A stretch of DNA of 24,187 nt from UBA7185 sp964606855 (GCA_964606855.1 CAZSHM010000028.1:1-24187); one strand, 5' to 3'. Positions 14,730 through 23,519 are shown, counted from the first letter of the stretch. The notes: generated by a model not told the origin, from the letters alone. Numbers and translations are program-made.

Positions 14730-15392
14730 TCACAGGTAGCCTTCGACCGCCTCCAGAAAGCGCTGGTAGTGATCTCCCTCCCGGAGATGCTCCGGGCAGT
14801 TCTTGTCGGCGAAATCGCCGTGCTGCTTGACATCGTCCAGATCCAGGTGGTAGCGCCGCAGGAGTTCCGCCGCCAGATGCGCGGTGTTGTCCACGGCCTT
14901 CGCAAAATCCCCGTCCTCGTTGACGCAGATCTCGATGCCGATGCCGCAATCGTTGCCGCCGCCGCGCACACCGCTGTCGCCCGCGTGGTAGCCCCGCTCC
15001 TCGTCGGGCAGATGGTGGTAAATCTGATGGTCATCCACTGTATAATGCCAGGAGAGCGGCACGTCCTTCTGCTCCTCGCTGTGCAGATAGCGGTTGTGCG
15101 AGGCCGCGTCGGCGCCCCGGGCGGAATTGCCCGTCTCGTGAATCACAAGCCAACGGATGCGCCGGGTCTCGCCGGTGCGGCCGCGCCGGTCTTCCTCGAG
15201 GAAATCCGTGTAGAGCGGGATGCCGTCGATGGAAGTGGTCTCCGCGCCCAGATAGGAGAGCTTGGGCGGAAACACCAGAAGCCGCAGCAGAACCACGCCC
15301 AGGAGCGCGAGCCCCAGCGCCAGAAGCAGCTTTCCGCGCGCCGTCAGCCGGGCATGCCCGTCCCGCGCGTGCCGCCAGCCTCTTCTCGCCAT
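14730..15392 (-). CDS. Membrane-anchored N-acetylmuramoyl-L-alanine amidase (Amidase_2)
   Basis: A 220-aa protein with a short basic N-terminus, one transmembrane helix (about 19-42), and an extracellular Amidase_2/PGRP-type domain. The expected zinc ligands are visible: H85 in VIHET, H191 in QHGDF and C199 in KNCP, together with SWHY and GIEI (E154). It should cleave the bond between N-acetylmuramic acid and L-alanine in peptidoglycan while anchored to the membrane. Start: the frame is open to 15659, but ATG 15392 has GGGAGG 7 nt upstream and sits about 25 nt after a promoter. Housekeeping or cell-wall turnover are the likely roles; a phage origin is less likely because of the anchor and the lack of phage genes nearby. 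Confidence 0.93.
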   Translation of the reverse strand: MARRGWRHARDGHARLTARGKLLLALGLALLGVVLLRLLVFPPKLSYLGAETTSIDGIPLYTDFLEEDRRGRTGETRRIRWLVIHETGNSARGADAASHNRYLHSEEQKDVPLSWHYTVDDHQIYHHLPDEERGYHAGDSGVRGGGNDCGIGIEICVNEDGDFAKAVDNTAHLAAELLRRYHLDLDDVKQHGDFADKNCPEHLREGDHYQRFLEAVEGYL

Positions 15393-15423
15393 GAAATCGC
15401 CTCCCTCGCCTGTAAATATCCCT

Positions 15424-15452
15424 ATTATAGCAGACGCCCCCGCGGCGGGCAA
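15424..15452 (-). promoter_or_regulatory. Vegetative promoter of the amidase gene
   Basis: On the minus strand, -35 TTGCCC (15452-15447, 4 of 6) and -10 TATAAT (15429-15424, 6 of 6) are separated by 17 bp. Transcription would start near 15417 and leave a short leader of about 25 nt. This separates the amidase from the immunity gene upstream. Confidence 0.75.
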
Positions 15453-15567
15453 ATCCTTTTTCTCACGCAGTTTCCTGCTTTTGTGCGCTTTTTGCGCGGT
15501 TGGCGGCGATTTCCTATACGCATATGGAATCTTGAATTGAACCAGATCTGTCCCTTGTCCTCTCCTG

Positions 15568-15939
15568 TCAGGATAAGTATTTCTCTTTCCAGTTCTTCTT
15601 AAACTGATAGGTCCCCCCTGACAAATCCGTATAGTCAAACTCTGTATGCATCTGCCCATCCCTGCTGACCACCATCGTCATGTTGGACCACGGTTCCTTT
15701 TCCTTTTTTCTTTCTTCCAAGACATACTGGTCTATCTTTGAAAAAGATTGCGCCAGTGCCTCTTCCGAAACTTCGGGAAGGTCATAACACTTTATATAGG
15801 TTCCGTTTTCCTTGACATAGAATGCGAACGAGTAGGAGTCCGCTCCGTATTCGAGGTAAACAACAAGCTTCTCCCACCCTCTTGGAAGATACGCTTCCAA
15901 ATCCTGAAATATGCTCTGATATACCGTATCGCTGATCAT
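15568..15939 (-). CDS. YezG-family (DUF600-like) immunity protein
   Basis: A 123-aa acidic soluble protein with the layout of the YezG/DUF600 immunity family. An N-terminal helix (YQSIFQDLEAYLP.GW) is followed by a strand pair carrying the YLEYG and YSFAFYV blocks, and the C-terminus is the characteristic EFDYTDL-type motif followed by a W.EKYL ending. Members of this family neutralise co-encoded nuclease toxins in Firmicutes. The start ATG overlaps the TGA of the nuclease gene (ATGA), the usual toxin-immunity arrangement, and GAGG is placed upstream. Its role here is most likely to hold the nuclease inactive inside the cell. Last gene of the putative operon. Confidence 0.83.
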   Translation of the reverse strand: MISDTVYQSIFQDLEAYLPRGWEKLVVYLEYGADSYSFAFYVKENGTYIKCYDLPEVSEEALAQSFSKIDQYVLEERKKEKEPWSNMTMVVSRDGQMHTEFDYTDLSGGTYQFKKNWKEKYLS

Positions 15940-16595
15940 GAAGTTGCCTCGCTTTCATTTCTAAACACAATGACATCCCGATCCCCATCTATGCTGTACG
16001 TCACTCTGATCTCCGCCGGCCTGGTAGAATCCCCTTCGTAGACCGGTTCAACCTTAAGCCTGACATCCGCGCCGTCCTTGACCGCATCGGCAAGGGTCGT
16101 TTCAAGTTTGGCAAAGTCGCCGCGATTTAACCCGGCATCCATCGGAACAAGGTTTTCAAGTTTGTCGCTCCCTCCAAACTGGTGCCCGATAAGGTGCCCT
16201 CTGTCATCCGTTTGCTTGTACTCCTGTCCGTCTAGTTTTTTAACGTTCTCCATGTCCCGCTTATACTCCGGATCTTTTATCTTTAATCTTCCATCCGCAG
16301 ATATGACGCGGCCTTTGTCGTCTGTCTCGTACTTATATCCGTTTATCTCGAACTTTTTGTCCGGAAGAAGGTGCTCCCCCTCGCGGAATTTCGTCCCATT
16401 GTCATCATAATACACCTTGGGTCCGGCATTCTCCCGGCTTTCTGCCTTGGCCTCTTCCGCGGCCTTTTGAAACTCCGCTTTTACAAAGTCGTTCAGTTCT
16501 TTGGTGCTCATTTCTTGTTCAGGTTTTATATTCTTAAAATTCTCAATGGGATGCGGATTATTTTCTCGAATATCGCTGATTCCCCTGCCGCTCAT
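15936..16595 (-). CDS. His-Me finger DNA/RNA non-specific endonuclease (toxin domain)
   Basis: A 219-aa protein. Residues about 80-205 form an Endonuclea_NS_2-type nuclease: YKYETDDKGRV, then DRGH (131-134, catalytic His), HQFGG, LENLVPMD and LNRGDF (metal-binding Asn region), ending in VTYSIDG. The first ~75 residues are a charged helical segment without an LXG, WXG, PAAR or signal-peptide feature, so the usual export module of such toxins is missing. Start: ATG 16595 shares its A with the TGA of the HerA-like gene (TGATG), and GGGGTGG lies 8-9 nt upstream. This argues for co-translation with the ATPase. The immunity gene follows with a 4-nt overlap. It may be the effector of an intracellular defence system or a polymorphic toxin cassette inserted behind the ATPase. 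Confidence 0.87.
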   Translation of the reverse strand: MSGRGISDIRENNPHPIENFKNIKPEQEMSTKELNDFVKAEFQKAAEEAKAESRENAGPKVYYDDNGTKFREGEHLLPDKKFEINGYKYETDDKGRVISADGRLKIKDPEYKRDMENVKKLDGQEYKQTDDRGHLIGHQFGGSDKLENLVPMDAGLNRGDFAKLETTLADAVKDGADVRLKVEPVYEGDSTRPAEIRVTYSIDGDRDVIVFRNESEATS

Positions 16596-19500
16596 CAAAA
16601 TACACCACCCCCGTTCCTGTAGGTCTCCAGGAAACTGTTCAGCACCATCTTATAGGTGCTGTCCCGTGTCACCAGTTCCTGTAAGATGAGCATGACGGTC
16701 AGGTCAATTTGCTTCTTGGAGTACCCCTTGACGGAAGGATCCAGTTTTTCAAGGACAGCATCCACCCACTCATGGATCTCTCCGTATTGTGCCGCGTCCT
16801 GTACAGCCTCTTCTGCTTTCAGAAAATCATAGATCAGGCATCGCAAGGTTTCCAGACCATTCTCTTTTTCGGCGTCTATATAGTTCAGGAAGTCCACTTT
16901 CACAGACGAAGACAGGCGAGATCGGAGCACCAGGCTTTTCAGTTCTCGCAAATCTTCTTTATCGCCCATCTGGTACAATTCCTTGTCCATAATACATTTG
17001 AGAAGGGACTCCGACACCTCGTCCTTGTTTCTTATCAGCGGGTCATTGGTTTCTCGGTTGAATCGATACTCCCCATCGCCTGTATCGTACTTTTCTATCT
17101 TACACAGGATCGGCTGGATCCATTCGTTCTGGTAAACCGCCGCCACACCGCACGGCAGTTTTGCCAGCTCCGTGATCTGATCTTCATTCAGGTTGGCCGC
17201 CCTTCCGACCAGCTCTCTGTCCCCTTGATCCGGCAATCGCATGAGAATCTTCGTGTTGGTGTTGCGGATGACCGACATATCCATAAGGCCCGGAGCCTGA
17301 TCCGCAATGATAAAGCCCTCGCCGTATGTTCGCATCTCAGCGATGGCATTGGCAATCATTTCCACGCTTTTGCCGAGAATGTTCGAACTTTCTGTAGGCT
17401 GTTCTACGGAAGTACGCCTCAGCAGATTGTGCGCCTCTTCCAGCACCGTCACATGGCGCAGATCCGCGTTCATCGGCAGACCGCCGGTCATTCGGAATTC
17501 CTGGAGCTTCAGGACCAGCATGCCCATGATCAGCGACTTTGTCTCCGAGGAACCAACCCTGCTCAAATCCACAATCACATTTTTTTCAAACAGGTCTTCG
17601 TCAGGCACCGCGTCGGATGAAAAAATCAAACCGTTGATTCCCGTGGTCAACGACTGCAGTCTTGTGAGCAGCGCCCCCTTGTAGGCCCCTTTATTCTCCT
17701 GGTCATATTCGCTGCTGTTTATGATCTCCCTGACATTTCTTGCCACATCGGCAAAATCGGGATAAAGCTTCGTGTCGTACGGATTTGTAGAAGCTGTCAA
17801 ATCCCATCCGCAGTCCCGGTATGCTTTCTCTATGGCGCTTTTGAGCACCGCGGGCATGGCGGCATACATGGGCCAGCACACATTGAATATCTCAACCAGG
17901 CGATCCATGTGTTCCAGGATATGCACTTTTTCGGGAAAGCTGAACGGATCGATGCGGAGCAAGGGCGTCAGCGCGGGGTTTGTGCCGTACACCAATACAT
18001 CCTTGTTCTTGCCAAACACATTCTTGTACTCCCCTTTGGCGGGCTCTATAACCAGGAAATGCACGCCTGCCTTCTCGGCTTTGCTGAGTACATGATACAC
18101 CGTATTGCTCTTGCCGGAGCCGGTGCTGCCCGTGATAAACGTGTGCGACTTCAAGGACTCCAAGGAGAGCTCGACCGGGGTTTTTTCCTCATGATGCATG
18201 TGGAACACCTTTCCGAGTTCCATCTTCCGCCCGTTCCCCGCAGGCAGATCATAGGTCACGACATTCCTCCCAAACTCGGCGCACTGCAAAATAGGAAGTC
18301 CCGCGACGGACTTCTGCGGGAAATTCAGCGAATAGGCAAGTTCCTTCCCGGACAGGCTCGTTGTCGCCGTGACAAGAGACGGATATTCGTTAAATTCGGC
18401 GTCCGCCTGAACGATTTCCGGGTTCAGGCCAAAGATAGGATGCCGCAGTTCGCGGACATATGCGCTTATCACGCTCGCCCTGTCCTTTTCGTCCTCTACG
18501 CTTCCTCTCCAGATGTTGATCGCGGATTTAGACATATAGGACGCTTCTCCCAGCGTGAGTGCCAGATACGCGTGTGCCACGTTATTGGCAATATTCTGAT
18601 CTTCACTTAAAACATAGGCCGCAAAATCCCACATCCCGAGCGCCGTGCTCTGCTCAAGCCGCTTCATCTGTGCTTCGAGCAGCTCCAGCGCGTGCTTTAT
18701 ATTAAAATTTGTGAAACTCTGCGTGATTCCCTCGTTCTTTCCTACCATTGCCGTGACCGTCGATGAGCGGGCNNNNNNNNNNNNNNNNNNNNNNNNNNNN
18801 NNNNNNNNNNNNNNNNNNNNNNNNNNNNNNNNNNNNNNNNNNNNNNNNNNNNNNNNNNNNNNNNNNNNNNNNTGTGCCCCGGCACTCGCCCCAACATTGA
18901 CTCCCACGGTCGCCGACGCGCCGAATGTCTGATTATCCGTGAAGTGATAGTCCGTCTGCCATGCCGCATAGGGGGCCAGCCCGGAATAGAGCTCCCCGAG
19001 TTTCAATTTGCGCTCTTCCACATCCAGAATCGGCGTAGCGAGGAGGACAATCGTATATTCCGTCTTTTTGGAATCGGGGACGATGCCGTCCAAAAGTTTC
19101 TCAACCGTCTGGCTGATGAACTTCTCCGACTTCTCCGCGGGAAGATTGGACACGGTAGCGACGGAGTACGGCCTCTCATTTGCCATGCAGGGAATCCTGC
19201 CCATTCCCTCCTCAGACGCGTTCCACTCCGCTCCGGGGAAGTTCCCGCGTATGGCCTCAATCAGCCTATCTTTATAGTTGTCTGCATTGACATTGTTATC
19301 CTCATTTCTCGTGTTGACGACCGCAAGATAGACCTCTGTGCCTGCCTTGGTCCGGTGAAATACGAGCGCTATGTTGCACTCCTCATCAGACAAAACCGCA
19401 TAGACATTGACCAACTTCTCCAGACTGTTTTCCTTTGTGTCCGTGACCCACTTCGTGATATTGAGGTATCTGATGTTGTGCGCGGCGTCAAAGGCAGCAT

Positions 19501-19762
19501 CGTATTCTGCGTTCTCTTCCACAGGAAGGTATAGGTCTTTGATTTGAGGGAGGTACGCGTTAAAAATCTCTATGCTGCTTGCCGCCATCATCCGCTCCGT
19601 CCTCTTTACGGCGGCCACATCCGTAGGATCAGGCTCCTCCGACAGATACTGCTCCCTCCAGCGCCGGACATTCTCTACCTGATCTGTGCTCAGTTCCGAT
19701 ACCTTGGCAACGCGGTTTCCCGCCCTGTCGCCCATCTTTTTTACGACATTTTTGATCCCCAT
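16595..19762 (-). CDS. HerA/FtsK-like (DUF87-type) ATPase, interrupted by an assembly gap
   Basis: A protein of about 1055 aa (exact length unknown because of 100 Ns). The N-terminal ~280 residues form an unrecognised alpha/beta domain. Then comes a Gly/Ala/Ser/Thr-rich segment (around 280-340) containing the gap, a helical region, and a C-terminal HerA-type motor. Walker A is GSTGSGKSN (545-553), IEPAKGEYKN is the typical HerA beta-strand motif, Walker B is VTVLEEAHN (771-779), and ADQAPGLMD plus NTNTKILMRLPDQGDRE form the sensor/arginine-finger region. Numbers assume the gap is 100 nt. HerA-family ATPases are hexameric DNA translocases and partner with nucleases in several defence systems. 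Start ATG 19762 has GAGGGG 7 nt upstream and is preferred over the GTG at 19777. It lies 15 nt after the dynamin-like gene and is coupled to the nuclease gene. Confidence 0.9.
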   Translation of the reverse strand: MGIKNVVKKMGDRAGNRVAKVSELSTDQVENVRRWREQYLSEEPDPTDVAAVKRTERMMAASSIEIFNAYLPQIKDLYLPVEENAEYDAAFDAAHNIRYLNITKWVTDTKENSLEKLVNVYAVLSDEECNIALVFHRTKAGTEVYLAVVNTRNEDNNVNADNYKDRLIEAIRGNFPGAEWNASEEGMGRIPCMANERPYSVATVSNLPAEKSEKFISQTVEKLLDGIVPDSKKTEYTIVLLATPILDVEERKLKLGELYSGLAPYAAWQTDYHFTDNQTFGASATVGVNVGASAGAXXXXXXXXXXXXXXXXXXXXXXXXXXXXXXXXXXARSSTVTAMVGKNEGITQSFTNFNIKHALELLEAQMKRLEQSTALGMWDFAAYVLSEDQNIANNVAHAYLALTLGEASYMSKSAINIWRGSVEDEKDRASVISAYVRELRHPIFGLNPEIVQADAEFNEYPSLVTATTSLSGKELAYSLNFPQKSVAGLPILQCAEFGRNVVTYDLPAGNGRKMELGKVFHMHHEEKTPVELSLESLKSHTFITGSTGSGKSNTVYHVLSKAEKAGVHFLVIEPAKGEYKNVFGKNKDVLVYGTNPALTPLLRIDPFSFPEKVHILEHMDRLVEIFNVCWPMYAAMPAVLKSAIEKAYRDCGWDLTASTNPYDTKLYPDFADVARNVREIINSSEYDQENKGAYKGALLTRLQSLTTGINGLIFSSDAVPDEDLFEKNVIVDLSRVGSSETKSLIMGMLVLKLQEFRMTGGLPMNADLRHVTVLEEAHNLLRRTSVEQPTESSNILGKSVEMIANAIAEMRTYGEGFIIADQAPGLMDMSVIRNTNTKILMRLPDQGDRELVGRAANLNEDQITELAKLPCGVAAVYQNEWIQPILCKIEKYDTGDGEYRFNRETNDPLIRNKDEVSESLLKCIMDKELYQMGDKEDLRELKSLVLRSRLSSSVKVDFLNYIDAEKENGLETLRCLIYDFLKAEEAVQDAAQYGEIHEWVDAVLEKLDPSVKGYSKKQIDLTVMLILQELVTRDSTYKMVLNSFLETYRNGGGVF
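18773..18872. other. Assembly gap of 100 Ns inside the HerA-like gene
   Basis: Exactly 100 unknown bases, the usual placeholder for a gap of unknown length. The flanking codons encode Gly/Ala/Val/Ser/Thr-rich low-complexity protein, which suggests the assembler failed on repeated short codons. Both sides continue the same plausible protein in one frame, so the missing length is probably 1 modulo 3. Confidence 0.97.
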
Positions 19763-19777
19763 ATGCAGTCCCCTCAC

Positions 19778-22357
19778 TTATGCAGGTTCTTTCCAGTCCA
19801 TCATGGTTTCAATCGTTTCAAGCGAAGTGGAAATCATCCGCTGATTATTCTGCAGCTCTGCAATCAATTCTCTTTCGTCGCTGATCATTTCGGAAATCTT
19901 GCGCAGCTCCGGATTATACTGCTCTATGTTCTTCTCAACGACTGCCAAAAGTTTCTCCTGCCAGATCTGAAAGTTATGAAAACAACTGGTATTCATCATC
20001 TCGGTAATCTCATCCAGATCCTTTCTGAGCTTTGCGTTATACCGCTTTGAAAGCTTTCCGTTGTCCAATTTCTCAGAAGTTCCGAGATGAATCCCCAAAA
20101 CATTCCCGCGCAGGAATTTCGCCTTGATAAACACTTTGTCCGCCTCGTCATCGAACACAAGGGGCCGATACTGAAGGATGATATCGGAAAGTTCTGTCCT
20201 CTGCTGTTCTGACAAGGCCTCCGAACCTGCGATCAGACTTATAAGTTCCTCTCGAAGCCCCTGCTCCGCCGCCTTCCAATAGCCGCGCGCCGTATTTCCG
20301 ATACGCTCCTGCGCATCGATAATGCTGTTTCGGAACTCCGCGATTACGAACTCCATCATCTCGTCAGAGGTGGACTTGTCAATGTCCCGTTTTATAGCGG
20401 CGTGGCTCTCCTTTCTCTGCTGCACTTCCCTGCGGTCATTTGCCCACTCCGCCGCGAGATTCCCGAGATTCCTTGTGGAATCACGGATATTGCCCTTGAA
20501 CAGATTTCCTAAATTCTCCTTAAAGTTCTTGTCCTTGCTGCTTTTGGCTGCTTCAAGGTCCCGCGCGTATGCGGCAAGATTCGCATCCTGAGCATATTCA
20601 GCAGTAATGCTCTTCTCTCTCCTTTCCAGTTCCTCCGATGTAAGCCCATAGTGCAGGGACTCTGAAACAAACCGTGCCATATAGAGGTTGGAATCCCTCT
20701 CGTGCTGCTTGACAGAATTGTCCATAACCGTGTGGAGATTCGTGATGAGTTCAGACTCCTTCGCATCCAGATCCTGCTCCAGCATCTTCATGTTCCGCTC
20801 TCGGACAGCCGTCTTTTCGGCAATTTTGCGCCCGGTTTCATCAATACTGCTCTTCAGGAACTTGTAGGCCATCTGGCACTTATTGTATGCGGAGTACTTG
20901 CTTGCGAACTCCTCCATTTCCTCTTCAATGCAGTACAAGCCGCTGTTGGCATAGATCCTGTCCGCATATTGACCGGATTTTTTTAAAACCCTTTTTTTAA
21001 TCTGTTCCGGCATGATGTTAAACTTATACAAGGTTGTATAGTATTCATCCTCCGGGTCAGAATAGGCGTCCTTCTGCTGTCGGAATGTCTTTCTGTAGAA
21101 CTTGTCCTCCAAATTTCCGTCCAGCTTCGCCCCAAGTCCCATGATGGACGAGACAAAGAAGATTCCGCTGGCATACATCGCTTCTACGGAATCATATTCA
21201 AGAATTTCCGCGATCTGCGCATCGGAAAGCGCTTCCCCCTCAAGATCCGCTTGGTCGGCGCGGTTCACCACAATCATCGTAAAGCGTTTATCCAGGGCTT
21301 GGATCGAAAGAATTTTGTCGCACAGAGCGGAATTGTCCTTTGTGTCGAGACCATCATAGGTAGATACCCAGATCGGAATGCCGTTGGAAAATCCCTCCAA
21401 GGCGTCTGCCAAAACCGTCTCGTGCTCCACATTCGAATTGGAATTGGAGCCCGGCGTATCAAATAGGACAAACGCATTGCGGGACTGCCCCAGTTTCCCT
21501 TTGTCGCTGAACGGCACCTCAAGTTCTATCACATTGCTGAAGACTGTGACCGTTTGATCGCTCTTCTCGAACGTATTCACGATGGAAATGGTTCTAGAAA
21601 CCATCCGAAAAAGATCCGGCCTCTCCAAGGCTCCGATCTCGGCAAAAATCTCCTGCATCAAATCGGTCTCTGTATCGCCTTTGACCACCCTGCAAGTCTC
21701 GGTATCAAAGTAAAGTTCAAATTCCTCCCTTTTATAGGAAAATTTGATGCGAGCCCGATCCTCCTGCTGGGAACGTTCTATTTTGTATATTTTAGATGTC
21801 ACAGGGTCCCCTCCGCTCGGAAGGATTTCGTGCCCGATCAATGCATTGATAAACGTTGATTTCCCCGCGCTGTAATTGCCAAAAATGCAGACAGGGATCC
21901 TGTTTTCCAGTGCGGCTGATACCTTCTTCAATTTGTTCATGATGCCGGGATCATCCTTTACAATACTTTGTAGGACCGGCTCTACCCGCTCGAAGATTTC
22001 TTTCGTATGGTCAAGGATATCGCGTGCGTTTTCAAGTATCTTAGGCGATCTTGTGAGATGGACTTTTCCGCTTAAGTCCTCCTCCCTGCAGACATTCCAA
22101 ACCTCCTCGTATTCGTCCGCTGTCCCTTCAAAGATAAGTTCAATCCCTTCCCCTCCGGGAACGTAGTACTCCTTGAGGATGGTATCTATGATCTCCCTGA
22201 TCGTGAACGGCAAAAAGATCTTCTCCTCATCGTTTTCACGAAGGCGGCTGTTGATACTGTCGCTTTTGATGTTTTCCCATGCGCCGGCAGACTCCTTATA
22301 GATATAATACGCAAGGCTCCTGTTATAAGGATTGCTGACAATTTTAATTTGTGTCAT
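19778..22357 (-). CDS. Large dynamin-like GTPase
   Basis: An 859-aa soluble protein. An N-terminal ~110-residue alpha/beta domain (starting MTQIKIVSNPYNRSL) is followed by a dynamin-type GTPase: G1 GNYSAGKST (160-168), a switch threonine in PVTSKIYKI (186-192), G3 DTPG (300-303) and G4 NRAD (365-368). The remaining ~400 residues are almost all charged helix or coiled coil, as in the stalk of bacterial dynamin-like proteins. No transmembrane segment is seen. Bacterial dynamins remodel membranes, and some act in phage defence. Start: the frame is open to 22507, but ATG 22357 has GGAAAGGTG about 8 nt upstream. The next gene (HerA-like) begins 15 nt after its stop. The 205-bp spacer before it shows no clear promoter, so it may be transcribed with the WYL gene. 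Confidence 0.9.
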   Translation of the reverse strand: MTQIKIVSNPYNRSLAYYIYKESAGAWENIKSDSINSRLRENDEEKIFLPFTIREIIDTILKEYYVPGGEGIELIFEGTADEYEEVWNVCREEDLSGKVHLTRSPKILENARDILDHTKEIFERVEPVLQSIVKDDPGIMNKLKKVSAALENRIPVCIFGNYSAGKSTFINALIGHEILPSGGDPVTSKIYKIERSQQEDRARIKFSYKREEFELYFDTETCRVVKGDTETDLMQEIFAEIGALERPDLFRMVSRTISIVNTFEKSDQTVTVFSNVIELEVPFSDKGKLGQSRNAFVLFDTPGSNSNSNVEHETVLADALEGFSNGIPIWVSTYDGLDTKDNSALCDKILSIQALDKRFTMIVVNRADQADLEGEALSDAQIAEILEYDSVEAMYASGIFFVSSIMGLGAKLDGNLEDKFYRKTFRQQKDAYSDPEDEYYTTLYKFNIMPEQIKKRVLKKSGQYADRIYANSGLYCIEEEMEEFASKYSAYNKCQMAYKFLKSSIDETGRKIAEKTAVRERNMKMLEQDLDAKESELITNLHTVMDNSVKQHERDSNLYMARFVSESLHYGLTSEELERREKSITAEYAQDANLAAYARDLEAAKSSKDKNFKENLGNLFKGNIRDSTRNLGNLAAEWANDRREVQQRKESHAAIKRDIDKSTSDEMMEFVIAEFRNSIIDAQERIGNTARGYWKAAEQGLREELISLIAGSEALSEQQRTELSDIILQYRPLVFDDEADKVFIKAKFLRGNVLGIHLGTSEKLDNGKLSKRYNAKLRKDLDEITEMMNTSCFHNFQIWQEKLLAVVEKNIEQYNPELRKISEMISDERELIAELQNNQRMISTSLETIETMMDWKEPA

Positions 22358-22562
22358 TCTAAATTCACCTTTCCAATCCTTCGTTCCTAAAGACTGCTCC
22401 TGTAGCCCGGACGCTCTGCCCAAACCCTTCAATTTTCCAGAATCACGGTAGACAGAAATGTCCTTGTTCCCCAAGGCCCTTCTCTGCCCCGCAGGATCCG
22501 CTTCCAAGACACATCAAGCTTTGCTGTCCTAACCCTACTCGCCAGCATGGAACCGCTTCCTT

Positions 22563-23519
22563 TCAGTTGAGGAGTTTTACGAAATCTCCCTGGCTTCTGA
22601 GCCACATATGGATCCCTGATCCGAATACCTCGGCACTTACCGTATATACGCCGTCCTGCTCATCCAGCACCACCGCTGTGGGAAGCCGGTCCAGAACGGC
22701 ATCTATATCCGTTCCGGAATATTGGAATTTCACCCGCTGCAGTTTCCCCCCGTACATAAACTGGATTCGCTTTCTGAACTCCCCCTCCTCAAATCTGCTG
22801 TTATATGGAATGCGGAAGTGTTCCTCCAGCACCTTTAACGAGCGGATGCGGTCGATCCTGTATATGGTCGGGAAAGCATCATTCAGGACATCAAAGTCCT
22901 CTCGTACCTCTTTGTCCTCGATAAAAGCCGCAAGATAAAAGTAATATTCCGAGAACATGATTGCCACCGGCTGCAGCTTTCTATGTACGATCTTTTTGTC
23001 CTTTGTACGGTAATAGTCCATCTCAATATACTTGGACGCATTGATAGCCTGTCCAAGAATCCACATCCGGTCGATAAATTTCGTCCTGTGCCTCGGCTCA
23101 ACGTAGTGGAACTCCTCGTTTCGGACAAGTTCCTTTACAAGCTTTTGATTCGTTTGCGGCACACAGCAAGCGATCAGTTTGTCAAGCATCTCCACCATTT
23201 CGGCCTTGGTAAACGCCCTGCTGTCAAGAAGGATCTTACACAGGGCAAGTACCTCACTGTTCCGGAGTCTGCTTTTGTAGAGTGTTTCAAGGCGGTATCC
23301 ATTGGCCTGCCGGTCATAGACCACCGTATTGATTACACCGGTGCGTTTCGAATCGGCTTCCAGAAACCTCCGTATGTCTTCTATGTCGCGGGCAATGCTG
23401 CGTTCGTTCACGCCATAGAACTGTGCCTCTTCCGATTTATGCACCACATACCCGTCTGAAAGCTTGGCATAGATCTGTAGCACCCTGCCGATTTTGTTGT
23501 TTTTCATTTCCTCGCGCAT
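22563..23519 (-). CDS. WYL-domain transcriptional regulator
   Basis: A 318-aa protein with an N-terminal winged helix (about 1-65, KIGRVLQIYAKLSDGY..., then NERSIARDIEDIRRFLE as recognition helix), a linker helical region, a WYL domain around 175-245 (EMDYYRTKDKK, then LQPVAIMFSEYYFYLAAF), and a C-terminal WCX-like extension. WYL proteins bind ligands such as nucleic acid or nucleotides and often repress neighbouring phage-defence genes (BrxR/CapW type). Start: ATG 23519 has GGAGG 6 nt upstream; the reading frame is open to 23567 without a better site. It lies 5' of the dynamin-HerA-nuclease genes, as expected for their regulator. Direction of control (repression or activation) cannot be told. 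Confidence 0.9.
   Translation of the reverse strand: MREEMKNNKIGRVLQIYAKLSDGYVVHKSEEAQFYGVNERSIARDIEDIRRFLEADSKRTGVINTVVYDRQANGYRLETLYKSRLRNSEVLALCKILLDSRAFTKAEMVEMLDKLIACCVPQTNQKLVKELVRNEEFHYVEPRHRTKFIDRMWILGQAINASKYIEMDYYRTKDKKIVHRKLQPVAIMFSEYYFYLAAFIEDKEVREDFDVLNDAFPTIYRIDRIRSLKVLEEHFRIPYNSRFEEGEFRKRIQFMYGGKLQRVKFQYSGTDIDAVLDRLPTAVVLDEQDGVYTVSAEVFGSGIHMWLRSQGDFVKLLN

Noticed and set aside
14730..15392. Phage endolysin
   Set aside because: The N-terminal membrane anchor, own vegetative promoter and absence of holin or other phage genes point to a host cell-wall enzyme.
15508..15531. Near-palindrome around CTATACGCATATGG downstream of the immunity gene
   Set aside because: Only about 18 of 24 positions are symmetric, and there is no promoter or gene start for it to control.
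13629..15602. 657-codon plus-strand open frame across the permease and amidase
   Set aside because: It runs through the bidirectional terminator and two real genes in the wrong frame; only high GC keeps it open.
15393..15659. 89-residue extension of the amidase
   Set aside because: It overlaps the promoter and the end of the immunity gene; ATG 15392 has a clear ribosome site followed by a membrane anchor.
22358..22507. 50-residue extension of the dynamin-like protein
   Set aside because: The ATG at 22357 has a strong ribosome site, and the extension has no domain-like sequence.
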